15,136 nt of DNA from Cyclostephanos tholiformis. Lineage: Eukaryota > Bacillariophyta > Thalassiosirophyceae > Thalassiosirales > Thalassiosiraceae. A program made the position numbers and the translations under genes. Where the stretch lies: NCBI GenBank assembly GCA_036939975.1, contig JALLPB010000507.1, positions 1 to 15,136 of the forward strand, given 5' to 3'. Shown in pieces: positions 1 to 8,283 of this stretch. The notes beneath the pieces are model-generated. The model saw only the letters and a program-made list of their open reading frames with translations. It ran no database searches and was not told the DNA's origin. Numbering within the stretch: the stretch's first letter is position 1; each line of letters starts with the position of its first letter.

Positions 1-463
1 TTTTATTTACGGCACAACTTTTAGGAAAAATGGAAGTTATCCCTAGATTTTCAGCAAATCCAAATTTATTCCATCACTAACAAAAACAAAAAAAGCATTA
101 CGGCAGGCACCCACTATCGTACGTTGTTTTTAGAAAGATTTTATTGCACTGTGCCACGTGGCAGATTGCTGGTCAGATAATAAAAAATGAAAAAATGGCT
201 TCTTAACAATTCCACGTAGGAATTTATAATAAAAAATACATACGTAACCACACCTATTAGGAATCAATATCAAGTACGATACCCAAATTTCTGTCCTATT
301 TTTGAAATTTGTCTCGGCGACTTATTAAAATGAATCCATAATAAAATAATAATATGTTGTTGTGTTCACACCCAGTCAACATGTCGCACAGACTTCATCC
401 CTGATGTCATATCGCGGCTTCAGAAATAATTGATGATCATTGTTTGATCTGGTTGTGCCGAAT
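1..463. other. AT-rich intergenic flank upstream of the first gene
   Basis: No convincing coding sequence is visible on either strand. The stretch is AT-rich with many stops and holds the 12-bp palindrome listed separately. Its right part is presumably the promoter and 5' UTR of the gene that starts at 464. A short minus-strand frame over 376-561 runs across the start of that gene and shows no recognisable features. Confidence 0.6.
152..163. promoter_or_regulatory. perfect 12-bp palindrome with G-box core (CACGTG)
   Basis: TGCCACGTGGCA is its own reverse complement and contains CACGTG at 155-160. In plants and algae CACGTG is the core bound by bZIP and bHLH regulators. It lies about 300 bp upstream of the ATG at 464. 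That it is a functional site is inference; the perfect symmetry beyond the 6-bp core makes it better than a random hit. Confidence 0.4.
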
Positions 464-2041
464 ATGATCATGCGGATCAATAATCGAAACCGAAGGCGGG
501 AAAGACGAAATGCATCATGGTGTTGTCTCCTTGTGACCCTATCCGATACTTCTCCCATCAAAGCTACGAACTTTTCACGACATAATGTTCAGATCTTGCG
601 TGGGACTGAGTCCAACGAAATGCAAGACCATCAACGCCGTAGAGTCTTGAAAGGAGACGTATCATATTTCCCGGATAATGTGGTGATATCCGAATCTGTC
701 TCGAGCAATGGAGAAGAAATGACTGTCGATGTTACCTCTCAAGACGGAGGGGAGACGAACGTCATGTCGGCCAAGAGCAAGTCGTCTAAGAAATCAGGAC
801 CCAGTTATGTCTTGAGTGTGCCCACGTATTTCTTGAGTGTGCCAACGTATGTCTTGAGTGTGCCCACGTATGTCTTGAGCGGGGGTGAGAAAATGACAGT
901 TGACGCTAAAGCTGCCAAATACGGAGAAGACACGAATGTCAAGTCGACCAAAAGCAAGTCGTCTAAGGTTACAGTACAGGCCAGCAATGGCGATATCTAT
1001 GCCAATGTGGAGAATATGACAAAGCCTAGCGCTCACAAGAAGTGCAAGAAATCTAAGTCTAAAAAAGTCGCCTCTGACGGTGGTAAGAGCAGTAAAACTG
1101 CCCCACTCTTAAAAGCGGAAGAGGTGCCACCACATGAAGTTTATGGCAGTAGTGGTGGTGGTGGCAATGATTTTTTACCCGGAAGCGATAGCATCGTAGT
1201 TGAATCTGTTGGTAAAAATGCCACAAATGCTGATGGAGTGGGAGTTAAAAGGGTCAGCGCGATCACGGGAGAGGAGGTCACACAGAAATTTCCTAACGCC
1301 ACAATAGAAGAATTCATTCCGACAAACCAAACCATTCATCTACATAATAAAAAGGAGGAGGAGAAGGTGGTGGAGCAGGAGGTGAAGGACGAATCTGACT
1401 GCGATGATTTGCAGTCCGATGAAATAATAGATGAAGATGACGATATCCCAACAGCCGGTGGTCAACATTCTGTGAACAAGACTGACGAGAATGCCAGCGG
1501 AAATATCTCCGGCGACGCAATTAGCGATGTACCGTTCAATCCCAACAATGTTGGAGGATTAAATTCCGACGAAATTGATAATAAAAGCAATATTGGGCCA
1601 TCAAATACAAACAATGAATACACGGATGCCTTTTCAATGTTTGATGGACACAAAACACTGTCGGGTAATAACACCAACAGCAACGACAGCAACGACAGCA
1701 ACGACAGCAACGACAGCAACGACAGCAACAGTAGGACCCCCGAGCAACTCTCTGCCTTGATACTTGCTGCGATTGCCATGTCTGTTGCGTTCGTTACTGC
1801 GTTTGTATGTGCCACAATAAACTTCTATAATAAGAGGAATGGGAGAAATTTATCGATGAAACTCGTTAAAGTGGTTGATAATGATCTGTACAGCGACAAG
1901 GATGTGTCCTCGGCCTATTCAGGCGTACTAGACATGGATCTGTACAGCGACAAGTATGTGTCCTCGGCGTATTCAGGCGTACTAGACATATACGATCTAC
2001 ACATGACACAAAAGCGACAAAAGTATGCGTCTTCTAAATGA
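464..2041 (+). CDS. repeat-rich probable type I membrane protein, function unknown
   Basis: Single-exon frame of 525 aa from the ATG at 464 (another ATG at 470). The frame also stays open upstream to a TTG at 440, not used here because a eukaryotic ATG is available. The N-terminus is strongly basic (Arg-rich to about residue 15), then a short hydrophobic run SWCCLLVTL (18-26), which would make a weak signal peptide. Then come Lys/Ser-rich segments (KSKSSKK, KKCKKSKSKK), an acidic Asp/Glu-rich middle, five NDS triplets (407-421), and one clear transmembrane helix at about 430-454 followed by basic NKRNGR. That order suggests a large extracytoplasmic region and a tail of about 70 residues. The tail holds two near-identical 18-residue units, each with YSGV, which fits the YxxPhi sorting pattern. 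No known domain is recognised. Three separate in-frame repeat expansions suggest fast evolution. The downstream neighbour is convergent. Confidence 0.72.
   Translation: MIMRINNRNRRRERRNASWCCLLVTLSDTSPIKATNFSRHNVQILRGTESNEMQDHQRRRVLKGDVSYFPDNVVISESVSSNGEEMTVDVTSQDGGETNVMSAKSKSSKKSGPSYVLSVPTYFLSVPTYVLSVPTYVLSGGEKMTVDAKAAKYGEDTNVKSTKSKSSKVTVQASNGDIYANVENMTKPSAHKKCKKSKSKKVASDGGKSSKTAPLLKAEEVPPHEVYGSSGGGGNDFLPGSDSIVVESVGKNATNADGVGVKRVSAITGEEVTQKFPNATIEEFIPTNQTIHLHNKKEEEKVVEQEVKDESDCDDLQSDEIIDEDDDIPTAGGQHSVNKTDENASGNISGDAISDVPFNPNNVGGLNSDEIDNKSNIGPSNTNNEYTDAFSMFDGHKTLSGNNTNSNDSNDSNDSNDSNDSNSRTPEQLSALILAAIAMSVAFVTAFVCATINFYNKRNGRNLSMKLVKVVDNDLYSDKDVSSAYSGVLDMDLYSDKYVSSAYSGVLDIYDLHMTQKRQKYASSK
704..967 (+). 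repeat. imperfect 30-residue duplication flanking a 21-bp tandem repeat
   Basis: Two related segments, 704-790 and 878-967, encode similar peptides (S-N-G-E-E-M-T-V-D ... K-S-K-S-S-K and S-G-G-E-K-M-T-V-D ... K-S-K-S-S-K). Between them, 806-880 holds three full copies and one partial copy of a 21-bp unit starting TATGTCTTGAGTGTG, encoding YVLSVPT. The YVLSVPT copies are almost identical at DNA level, so they are recent. All copies are in frame with the host gene. Confidence 0.85.
1682..1726 (+). repeat. five perfect copies of AACGACAGC
   Basis: A 9-bp unit repeated five times without change, encoding Asn-Asp-Ser five times. It sits just outside the predicted transmembrane helix, so length changes here would alter the stalk next to the membrane. 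The repeat is in frame. Confidence 0.95.
1883..1987 (+). repeat. 54-bp near-perfect duplication in the C-terminal tail
   Basis: Units 1883-1933 and 1937-1987 (51 bp each, separated by one ATG codon) differ at only two bases: GAT to TAT in the seventh codon and GCC to GCG. They encode D-L-Y-S-D-K-(D/Y)-V-S-S-A-Y-S-G-V-L-D twice. Confidence 0.95.
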
Positions 2042-2306
2042 TTGGCATATCGAATACAAGATGCGAGAGAGCCATTTACGACTGCGACTGACTTAGGTGA
2101 AACTAAATGGACAAGAATATGGATGCAATAGATCGACAGATACAGAGAATCATCCATATCGGAAATGCCTAAACTGAAAAGTCAACCTAATGCCAATGAC
2201 GAAATCTAGCTGAGGTGTCATTCCCTGCCACCTTGACGTCAAAAGAATAACTGAAGGCGATTTCCCCCGTCTCCTGCCACTCTCTCTCATTGTGCTCCTC
2301 TCTTTA

Positions 2307-3820
2307 CTACTCTGCCTCTCTCACGGGCATATACCTCCAAAAGACCGAGAGTAAGCTCACGGTCAACGCCAACCAAACGATGCTAACAGCGGAGGGTACG
2401 CGCGCGGCATAATCCCCGAAGTGCAATTTGGCAAGCAAAAATCCAAAACCTGAGGACTTTGTGGACGTCTCGATGGCCATGGTGCGCGATTTCACTTCGC
2501 CGAACCCGGCGACTTTGGGAAGCCAGTAACCAACGATTCCTCCGACGAGGTGGAGAAGGAGAACGGAGACCTGCAATCCCATCCCAGCGTTCAAGATGAG
2601 ATCAACGACCTGCGCCACAGCGCTCGCGACGAGGAGGCACGTCGAAACGACCCCGACCACCGGCGCGAACGGCAACATCATCTTGACGACATTAGGAAAG
2701 AACTTATTCAGTGTCATGCCAACTGCGACGGGAGCAAGGACGACCTATTTTTCATAATGTCAATCAGTACGTATGTTGTAAAATGACAGAGATTTCATTG
2801 AAAGATTATTCAATTCAAGGGTGGTCATAAACAAAAAGAGGCATCGGATAGAACTGGCGAGTCCAACCGATCAAAACTTCTCAACGTTGGAATTAACTCA
2901 CCTGACAAGTCGAAACGGCAATACCCTTGGCATCGATGGGCACCACCGCCCCAAGTATCGTCTTGCAGAGGAAGGGCGTCATCAGTATCGCTCCCACGGT
3001 CGTGGCGGTTGTCATCAACACGCTCAATGCCACATTCCCCTTCGCGATGTATGTGCACAGGTTGCTGGCCTGCCCGCCGTTCATACTGCCGACAAGGACT
3101 ATCCCTGCCAACAGCCCGGCGTCCAAGCCAAAAGCCTTTCCGAGGACCATCGCTAAAATAGGCATCATGCCGTAACAGAGGGAGAATTGCATGAGTATCG
3201 AGCTAGGCTCGCTTACCACGGCCACGATGTCCGCAGGCGTGAGGGTGATCCCCATGGAGAGCATGAGAGCGGAGAGTGCCGCAGTGAAGTGTTCAGTGGT
3301 AAAGAAGTCGAAGGTGGACGGCCGTTTGATGGCGATGGCCGTGAACAGGACCGTCCAAAGGGGAAAGAATATCGTGGCAGCATTCGCGGTCTTGGTGTAG
3401 ATGTCGAAACAAAAAGTTGAGAGGGCTTTGTCGTTGGTGGCGGCGACATGGGTGCTCTGCGCCACGGATACATGGGGTTGTTTTCTTTGTTATAATGTGC
3501 ATTCTAACATCTATGATGGAAGGTACTTGTTGTCAATCGACTTACCATTCGCAAAGTCGACCTGCCAGATTCGACCTTACAGGATGGACGGTAACCGGAG
3601 GATTGGGGGCCAATAACATCGTTTACGACATTGTGAAGGACCTGTAATAAGGAGAGAAATGGAGAAAAGACAAAAGTACATCATTGAAGGTTGCGATTCG
3701 CGTTGCCTCGACGAAAAGGATGCCGCTTACGTAACTCACGGGAGCCTTAGCGGCGAATCCATTTGTCACCGTAAATGTGGCGAGAATGCATGCGATTGCG
3801 CCAGTGATATGGGCCCTCAT
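2307..3820 (-). CDS. BASS family (bile acid:sodium symporter) transporter, plastid-targeted
   Basis: Model: join of 3820-3740, 3641-3546, 3456-2902 and 2744-2307, all phase 0, giving 389 aa. Donors are GTGAGT, GTAAGT and CAG|GTGAGT; introns are 98, 89 and 157 nt. The second acceptor (GCGCAG at 3457) has a poor pyrimidine tract and is the least certain join. Exon 1 is a signal peptide ending TNG|FAAKAP, a diatom ASAFAP-type plastid signal; residues 28-60 would be transit peptide. The core has the hallmark MLSMGITLT (124-132), GGQASN (186-191), SVLMTTATTVGAILMTP and a C-terminal RVPSAVSIVW. Length and motif order match plastid BASS proteins, which move pyruvate or other organic anions with Na+. 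The usual E-x3-Q of the ninth helix is E336-T-S-T-K340 here. The substrate cannot be told. Confidence 0.92.
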
Positions 3821-4852
3821 GATGGCTTTTCTAGTCTCTGCGAATTTATGGGGGTGAAATGACGGGGCGGATGCGGATTACTTTGGGTGCTCTCTCAGGT
3901 GAAAGCAAAGGGGTTATCGAAGAGAAGAGCGAACTTGTAGTAATATTGGTACTCTTTCGTAGATACTACGTAATAGGTAACATTTGACATTCGACACCCA
4001 GAGCTCTTTCACTAAGTAATATGTAATAATGCATTCGTAGCCTAAACAAAGAATTCTCTGGATAGCAGGAACTTGGTCAACCAGATGTTACTAGATTCGT
4101 AGTAATAATGGTATCCACGATGACCTCTATTTTTGTTAGAACGGGTGGAATGTTTCAAGACAGACGAGTTGTTTAGCTAATGCTTGCAACAATGTGGAGA
4201 GATCATCGTCGAACTGAAAAAAAAGGACAACGTTGAGTGAAGATTCGAGCATGCTATCCCTGGCGGCGTTGTGGTCTCTAAACACTTCAGGGCCAGTATT
4301 GAATGGTAAAGGAAACACTTCACATTAGGGTTATAGGACTGGCCAGAGCATAGTACCACGATGTTGGCAAGAAGCAACATATGCGCCAATGATGATGGTT
4401 AAGGATTAAATCAGTATCAAGCAGGGCGAGAAACAGGCAAGTTGGCAAGAACGAAGGATGAATCAGTGATCCTAGATAGTCACAATTCGATCGTGCAAGC
4501 TCCCCATGCAAATATGATGATTGGTCTCAAATAAAATGAATTATCATATTACATCTGCCGTGCACGAGGAATTAGAAGCAAACCCCCCTCCCAGATGGCT
4601 CCAACCAATGATTTCTCTCCTCCCCATCAGAAGAATCGCTGCGAAAAATTATCAACATGACCCCTTTTGTTTTACGCAGAAGAATTGTTTTAAAAGTTTC
4701 AATAAAAAGCTTCATCCCCTACACGAAATAATTGCCCAGTCTTGGTATATTTTTCTTGTGGTTCAAGACTACTGAGCACTTTAGATCATGTTCATTCTCA
4801 TGCCATCTGCCGTGTCCTTCAAAGACTCTTGACGGCTCAAAATAAAACATAT
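3821..4852. other. intergenic region between the transporter and the Gly/Tyr-rich gene
   Basis: About 1 kb without a supportable gene. Short frames on both strands (for example minus 4136-4389, plus 4536-4775) have no domain, no repeat structure and no matching splice signals. The left end should carry the promoter of the transporter, whose ATG is at 3820 on the minus strand. The right end holds the 3' UTR of the Gly/Tyr-rich gene. The motif TCGTAG plus TAGTAAT recurs loosely near 3935-4110, but I see no clear repeat unit. Confidence 0.6.
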
Positions 4853-7088
4853 TTACCAGTATCCATATCCACCATATCCTCCATAACCTCGTCCGTAGCC
4901 ACCGTATCCATATCCACCATATCCTCCATAACCTCGTCCGTAGCCACCGTAATATCCACCGTAGCCATACTGTAAAATAGATCGTGTTAAAGGACCAGTA
5001 AGAGAGTTAATGTGGTTAGTGAATCAATATCGACATATGAATAAAAAATAGAGGGGTCAGGGGGCTGCGTATTGTCGAATTTGCTAAGCTTGAAATATAT
5101 TTTAGAGCCTTCGTCGACCTTGTGGGGAACACATTAGACCTCGCTATGAATTATGACTTCATTCCTCGAGCATTACAAGAAAAAAATCCCTTAAATTGTC
5201 ATTGAGCCGCCCGAGAGCGACGTGGCGGATGAGGGGGCTGTGTTCCATCCTTGACATAACACGCACAAAATCAGGTTTAATAGGACATAGAGCCGCCCAA
5301 TGAGCGACCATAACCCATCGAGCCACCACCGTAGCCGCCGTAGCCCATCGAGCCACCGCCGTAGCCGCCGATGCCCATTGAGCCACCACCGTAGCCACCA
5401 CTTACGTTGGGGTAGTAGTCCCTCGAATACCTGCGACGAGCACGCCATTCCCTGGTTTCGGGATAGTTATTCATGTTTGAGTAGCCAAGTCCATATCTGT
5501 GAGAGGTGAAGGGGGAGGGGGGGAATGTGTAGAAAAGGAAGCATACATGAGGGAACTTACATGAGTATAGTTGATCATTTTGCGGTGATCTTTCAGTGAG
5601 AGGAGCCAAATAATTGAGTTTTTGCCTATCGTACTCACCCGCCTCCGTAGCCTCCATATCCCCCTCCGTACTGAAAGAGAGCAGGATCAGAAAAGAAAAA
5701 AACATGTTCTGGTGAGGCATTTTGTGATATCTTCATGGGATCATCTTGCGCTGTTGACTCACGCCTCCGTAACCACCATACTAGATGGAATAAAGCCGGG
5801 AAAGATTTCATATGTCAGATGAGAAAAAGCGAAGATGTTACAACCGAAATGTGCACTTACGCCTCCTCTTCCCTGAGAAAGGCAGAGGTGTGATGAAAAA
5901 AGTGATGAGAAGAAATAATAGAATCGAGTGATTTTTTTGTGGAGGCAAAGAGGGGCGCAGAACGACCAAACACTCACATATCCCATTCCGTAACCTCCGT
6001 ATCCGCCTCCGTAGCCGCCATATCCACCCATGCCGTAGCCGCCATATCCACCCATGCCGTAGCCACCATATCCACCCATTCCATAGCCGCCATATCCTCC
6101 GTATCCACCGTATCCTCCTTTATTCAAAGAAGTAAAAAGGTAGCGCAAAGCGATTGCATAAGTTTCCTGACAACGAAATGATGGGATAAGTGAATCGACG
6201 CGCAAGGCTCACCACGACGGTAGCGGCTCATTCCGCCATCTGAGATACCCAAAAAGTAAAAAAAAGGAAGAGCACAACGGAGGCATTCACGTTAAAATTG
6301 GGAGAACGCTGTTTCAGACGATGTTTCTTTGCAGCAGTAAACAATCCAACGGCAACGAAAAATACTCACATCCTCCCCTGTTGTAAGCGGTCATGGGGAA
6401 CGACCAATCGTCGCGCCAGACATCGCTGCCGGAAAGGACGGGAATAGAAGAAACATCGCGGGAGGGGATGTCACGGCGGAGAGCGAGGCCGCTTCTTGGT
6501 TAGTATATTCGGGTTTTGTTTGGATTTTATGGAAAAGGAACGAAAATGGAAACAAGAAATGACATCAGAACTTTGTTCTCTTACAATTTATATTGGAGTT
6601 GAGCGAGATGAGATGATATATATGATTTGGAAATGAATTTTCACTTTCTGGGTTAGGGTTGAGGACCGGAACGGGATGTCCACGCCATGATGCATCTAGC
6701 GTGCGCAAAAAAAGGGGGGGGGGGGCGAATGGAGCGGAGGGACACAGACAAACACCCCCCGCCCACAGGTGTGGCGAGGGGGGAATTCAGCTCGACTGAC
6801 TACTCACCCGTAGCCGCCGCGACGGCTGTAGACGCCGCGTCCCATGCCATATCCGCCGTAGCCGTAATCGCCATCCCAAACGTCGTTGTAATTGGCGTAC
6901 TCGCGAAGCATGTTATTAAGAACGACGCTCTCCTTGTCCCGCGGGGTTTGTTGGAAGGAAACGGCGTTCCTCTGCTGCTGTTCCGAGAGACGAGGGACGG
7001 CCTTGCCGACGCCCACGGCGGAGGGGCCGTTGGTGAAGGCGTTCGCGAACGCCGCGATGGACAGGAGGATGGCGATGGCGGTCTTCAT
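4853..7088 (-). CDS. secreted or plastid-targeted Gly/Tyr-rich repeat protein, nine exons
   Basis: Exons: 7088-6808, 6425-6370, 6239-6213, 6117-5978, 5872-5861, 5780-5763, 5670-5639, 5496-5406, 4969-4853 (stop TAA). Phases agree throughout, giving 257 aa. Donors are GTGAGT in most introns, with GTAAGT after exons 5 and 8 and GTGAGC after exon 3; acceptors are CAG, TAG or AAG, mostly after pyrimidine tracts. The protein starts with a signal peptide (AIAILLSIAAFANA) followed by FTNGP, which could be a plastid-type cleavage motif or a plain secretory signal. A basic/Gln linker, an Asp/Trp segment (NDVWDGD, DVWRDDWSFPMTAYN), an Arg-rich stretch (MSRYRRG, REWRARRRYSRDYYPN) and long GYGG, GYGMG and GYGRG blocks follow. 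Such Gly/Tyr proteins are typically structural or matrix-forming; the role here is unknown. Exon 2 may start earlier, at 6491, adding 22 residues. Exon 8 can read on to 5277 instead. Confidence 0.82.
4861..4950 (-). repeat. perfect 45-bp tandem duplication inside the last exon
   Basis: 4861-4905 and 4906-4950 are identical over 45 bp. On the minus strand each encodes the 15-residue block G-G-Y-G-R-G-Y-G-G-Y-G-G-Y-G-Y (up to frame offset). Identity includes third codon positions, so the duplication is recent or homogenised. Confidence 0.97.
5191..5223 (-). repeat. decayed duplicate of the proximal C-terminus
   Basis: On the minus strand 5223-5191 resembles 5309-5277, the last codons and stop of the alternative exon: GTCGCTC, then GGGCGGCTC, then ATG and a TTAA end, about 86 bp apart. 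A one-base length difference puts the copy in another frame (SLSGGSMTI then stop). It looks like a pseudo-exon relic from tandem duplication. Confidence 0.6.
5277..5496 (-). other. alternative (composite) terminal exon of the Gly/Tyr-rich gene
   Basis: Exon 8 (5496-5406) ends at AAC|GTAAGT, but the frame stays open past this donor to a TAA at 5277. The extra 42 residues after the donor (N-VS then GGYGGGSMG repeated, ending GGSMSY) are plainly coding-type Gly/Tyr repeat. If the donor is used, the message joins the exon at 4969 and ends GYGYW. If not, it ends at 5277. Proteins would be 257 or 261 aa. Which form is made cannot be told from sequence. Confidence 0.75.
5763..5780 (-). other. 18-nt microexon encoding YGGYGG
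   Basis: Minus strand: CATCTAG, then TATGGTGGTTACGGAGGC, then GTGAGT. Both boundaries are phase 0, so inclusion or skipping keeps the frame. Flanking introns are 80 and 92 nt. Confidence 0.75.
5861..5872 (-). other. 12-nt microexon encoding GRGG
   Basis: Minus strand: CTTTCTCAG, then GGAAGAGGAGGC, then GTAAGT. Both splice sites are strong and both boundaries are phase 0. Flanking introns are 105 and 80 nt. At 12 nt this is close to the lower size limit for internal exons, so an RNA read across it would be valuable. Confidence 0.7.
6027..6098 (-). repeat. three copies of a 24-bp GYG-coding unit
   Basis: Units 6027-6050, 6051-6074 and 6075-6098 are near-identical and encode the 8-residue period M-G-G-Y-G-G-Y-G in exon 4. 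The rest of exon 4 is a more diverged form of the same unit. Confidence 0.9.
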
Positions 7089-7750
7089 CTCTTCAGTGTT
7101 GTATGGGTTGTCGTGCTACTGATATAGGTATTATTTTAGAGGGTTACCTCTCAAGAGAGAGTGTATGATGTAATAACAGTCTGCTGGCGCCGCCGATGAC
7201 GACCCCCCATAAAAAAATTTCTTGAAGTGTCATGGGGAATGATTCTCTCCCGTACACTTTTTACCATGCACGGGGGAAATAATAAATGGAAGAATCAGCC
7301 AAACTGGGACGCGATGGTGACGTGGCGAAAAACTGTCGGAATCTTACCTACTTATAATAAGTACCTACTTATCATACGAAAATGACGTACTATTTTATGC
7401 CCCCAGAAAAATAGGTAGTAATGTTCTGTCGTCCTTAGCTTTTTTGGGGGGAGTTATCGCCCCGCCCCCCCGCCGCCCCCCTACCCTACCCTACCGAGGT
7501 TGAGGGAATGGAGTAGCAGCATAACAAGCCTCCGAGCCTGCCCATATTATTGATAGTGAGGTGATTTGTTGATTATTCCATTGTCAACATTGTTGTTTAA
7601 AAGGAAAAGCAATACTTGGCACGAATGGAGCGCTGAGTAGAGGGTACGATATGGGGTACCTCATCAGACAGCTTTGGATAGAGAGTAATAGTCTATTACA
7701 TAAAATTAAAATTTAGGCATGATAGCAAAGCAAAAGGTGCGACAATCATG
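7089..7750. other. intergenic region: promoter of the Gly/Tyr-rich gene and 3' side of the cupin gene
   Basis: No gene is seen in these 660 bp. The stretch holds a 15-bp inverted repeat (7349-7363, TACTTAT-A-ATAAGTA) next to a direct repeat of CCTACTTAT, and the C-rich tract listed separately. The right end is the 3' UTR of the cupin gene, whose stop is at 7751-7753 on the minus strand. Confidence 0.6.
7459..7495 (-). promoter_or_regulatory. candidate G-quadruplex on the minus strand
   Basis: Read on the minus strand the tract has GGGTA repeated, then GGGGGG, GGGGGGG and GGGG runs separated by one to three bases, more than the four G-runs a quadruplex needs. It lies about 370-410 bp upstream of the ATG at 7088, on that gene's coding strand. 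A role in expression is inference. Confidence 0.45.
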
Positions 7751-8283
7751 CTAATCGTACAAGTAATAGTGCTTCGTCACCGGCTCAATTACGAACCAAT
7801 GGCAAGCGAAACCATCGGGGAATGTAACGAAGTCACCGGCCTGCACTAAAACTGGTATCCCGGTCTCTTTGGGGGTAATCCTGGAAGAGCGGATAGGACG
7901 GTGGGTGCAGGTCAGTCAAGAAAGAGTTATCCCAACGAGAGACTAGGTTTTCGCCATTGAACTCACTCCATTTTCCCCTTGATAATGTAGCTGAGTTCGT
8001 TGACGTCGTAATACTTCAATGGACTTTTAATGCCAGTCTTGTACTTATCGCTTCCCTCGGTCCCCCAGGTGGGCCACCTCCTCACGCCCAACGATTCCAT
8101 AACTTCGGGCGTGGCCTTCTCGACGGTGAATTCCTTGTGAATGGCGCGAGGGAAGCCATGAAGGCGCGTCGAGGACCGAGCCCCCATTCTCCCAATCTCC
8201 GGCGTGAGGAGTGCCCCGAAGCCGTCCACGTAAACGATCATCGCGAGTGCGAGGATAAGCATTTTAATCCCCCTCGTCGTCAT
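7751..8283 (-). CDS. plastid-targeted small cupin (Cupin_3 / DUF861 type)
   Basis: Exons 8283-7967 and 7880-7751 (stop TAG), joined in phase 2 across an 86-nt intron (GA|GTGAGT ... CTTCCAG|G), give 148 aa. The ATG at 8283 was chosen over an in-frame TTG further upstream. The presequence has a hydrophobic run (MLILALAMIVYVDG) then FGALLTP, and a later SSTRLHGF typical of diatom transit peptides. The mature part is one compact cupin barrel: LGVRRWPTWG, YYDVNELSYIIKGKMEITP, VQAGDFVTFPDGFACHWFV and PVTKHYYLYD. This pattern matches the plant and cyanobacterial one-domain cupins whose biochemical role is unsettled; part of the wider family acts in ureide metabolism. The intron falls in the middle of the barrel. 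Divergent from the gene at 8531. Confidence 0.92.

Noticed and set aside
4536..4775. Plus-strand frame of about 80 codons in the intergenic region
   Set aside because: No domain, no signal peptide, no splice context and ordinary AT-rich composition; length is within chance.
5497..5638. Extra GTAAGT donor in intron 7 (about 5560) giving a longer exon 7
   Set aside because: The extension is 78 nt and phase-compatible, but the first codon formed at the normal donor is followed by TGA in frame, so it would truncate the protein.
6687..7127. Plus-strand 146-codon frame over exon 1 of the Gly/Tyr-rich gene
   Set aside because: It lies antisense to a clear signal-peptide exon and crosses a G12 homopolymer; no recognisable protein.
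7480..7495. CCCTACC repeats as an interstitial telomere
   Set aside because: Only three CCCTAC units, and not the CCCTAA unit expected for most algae; simpler as a C-rich tract.
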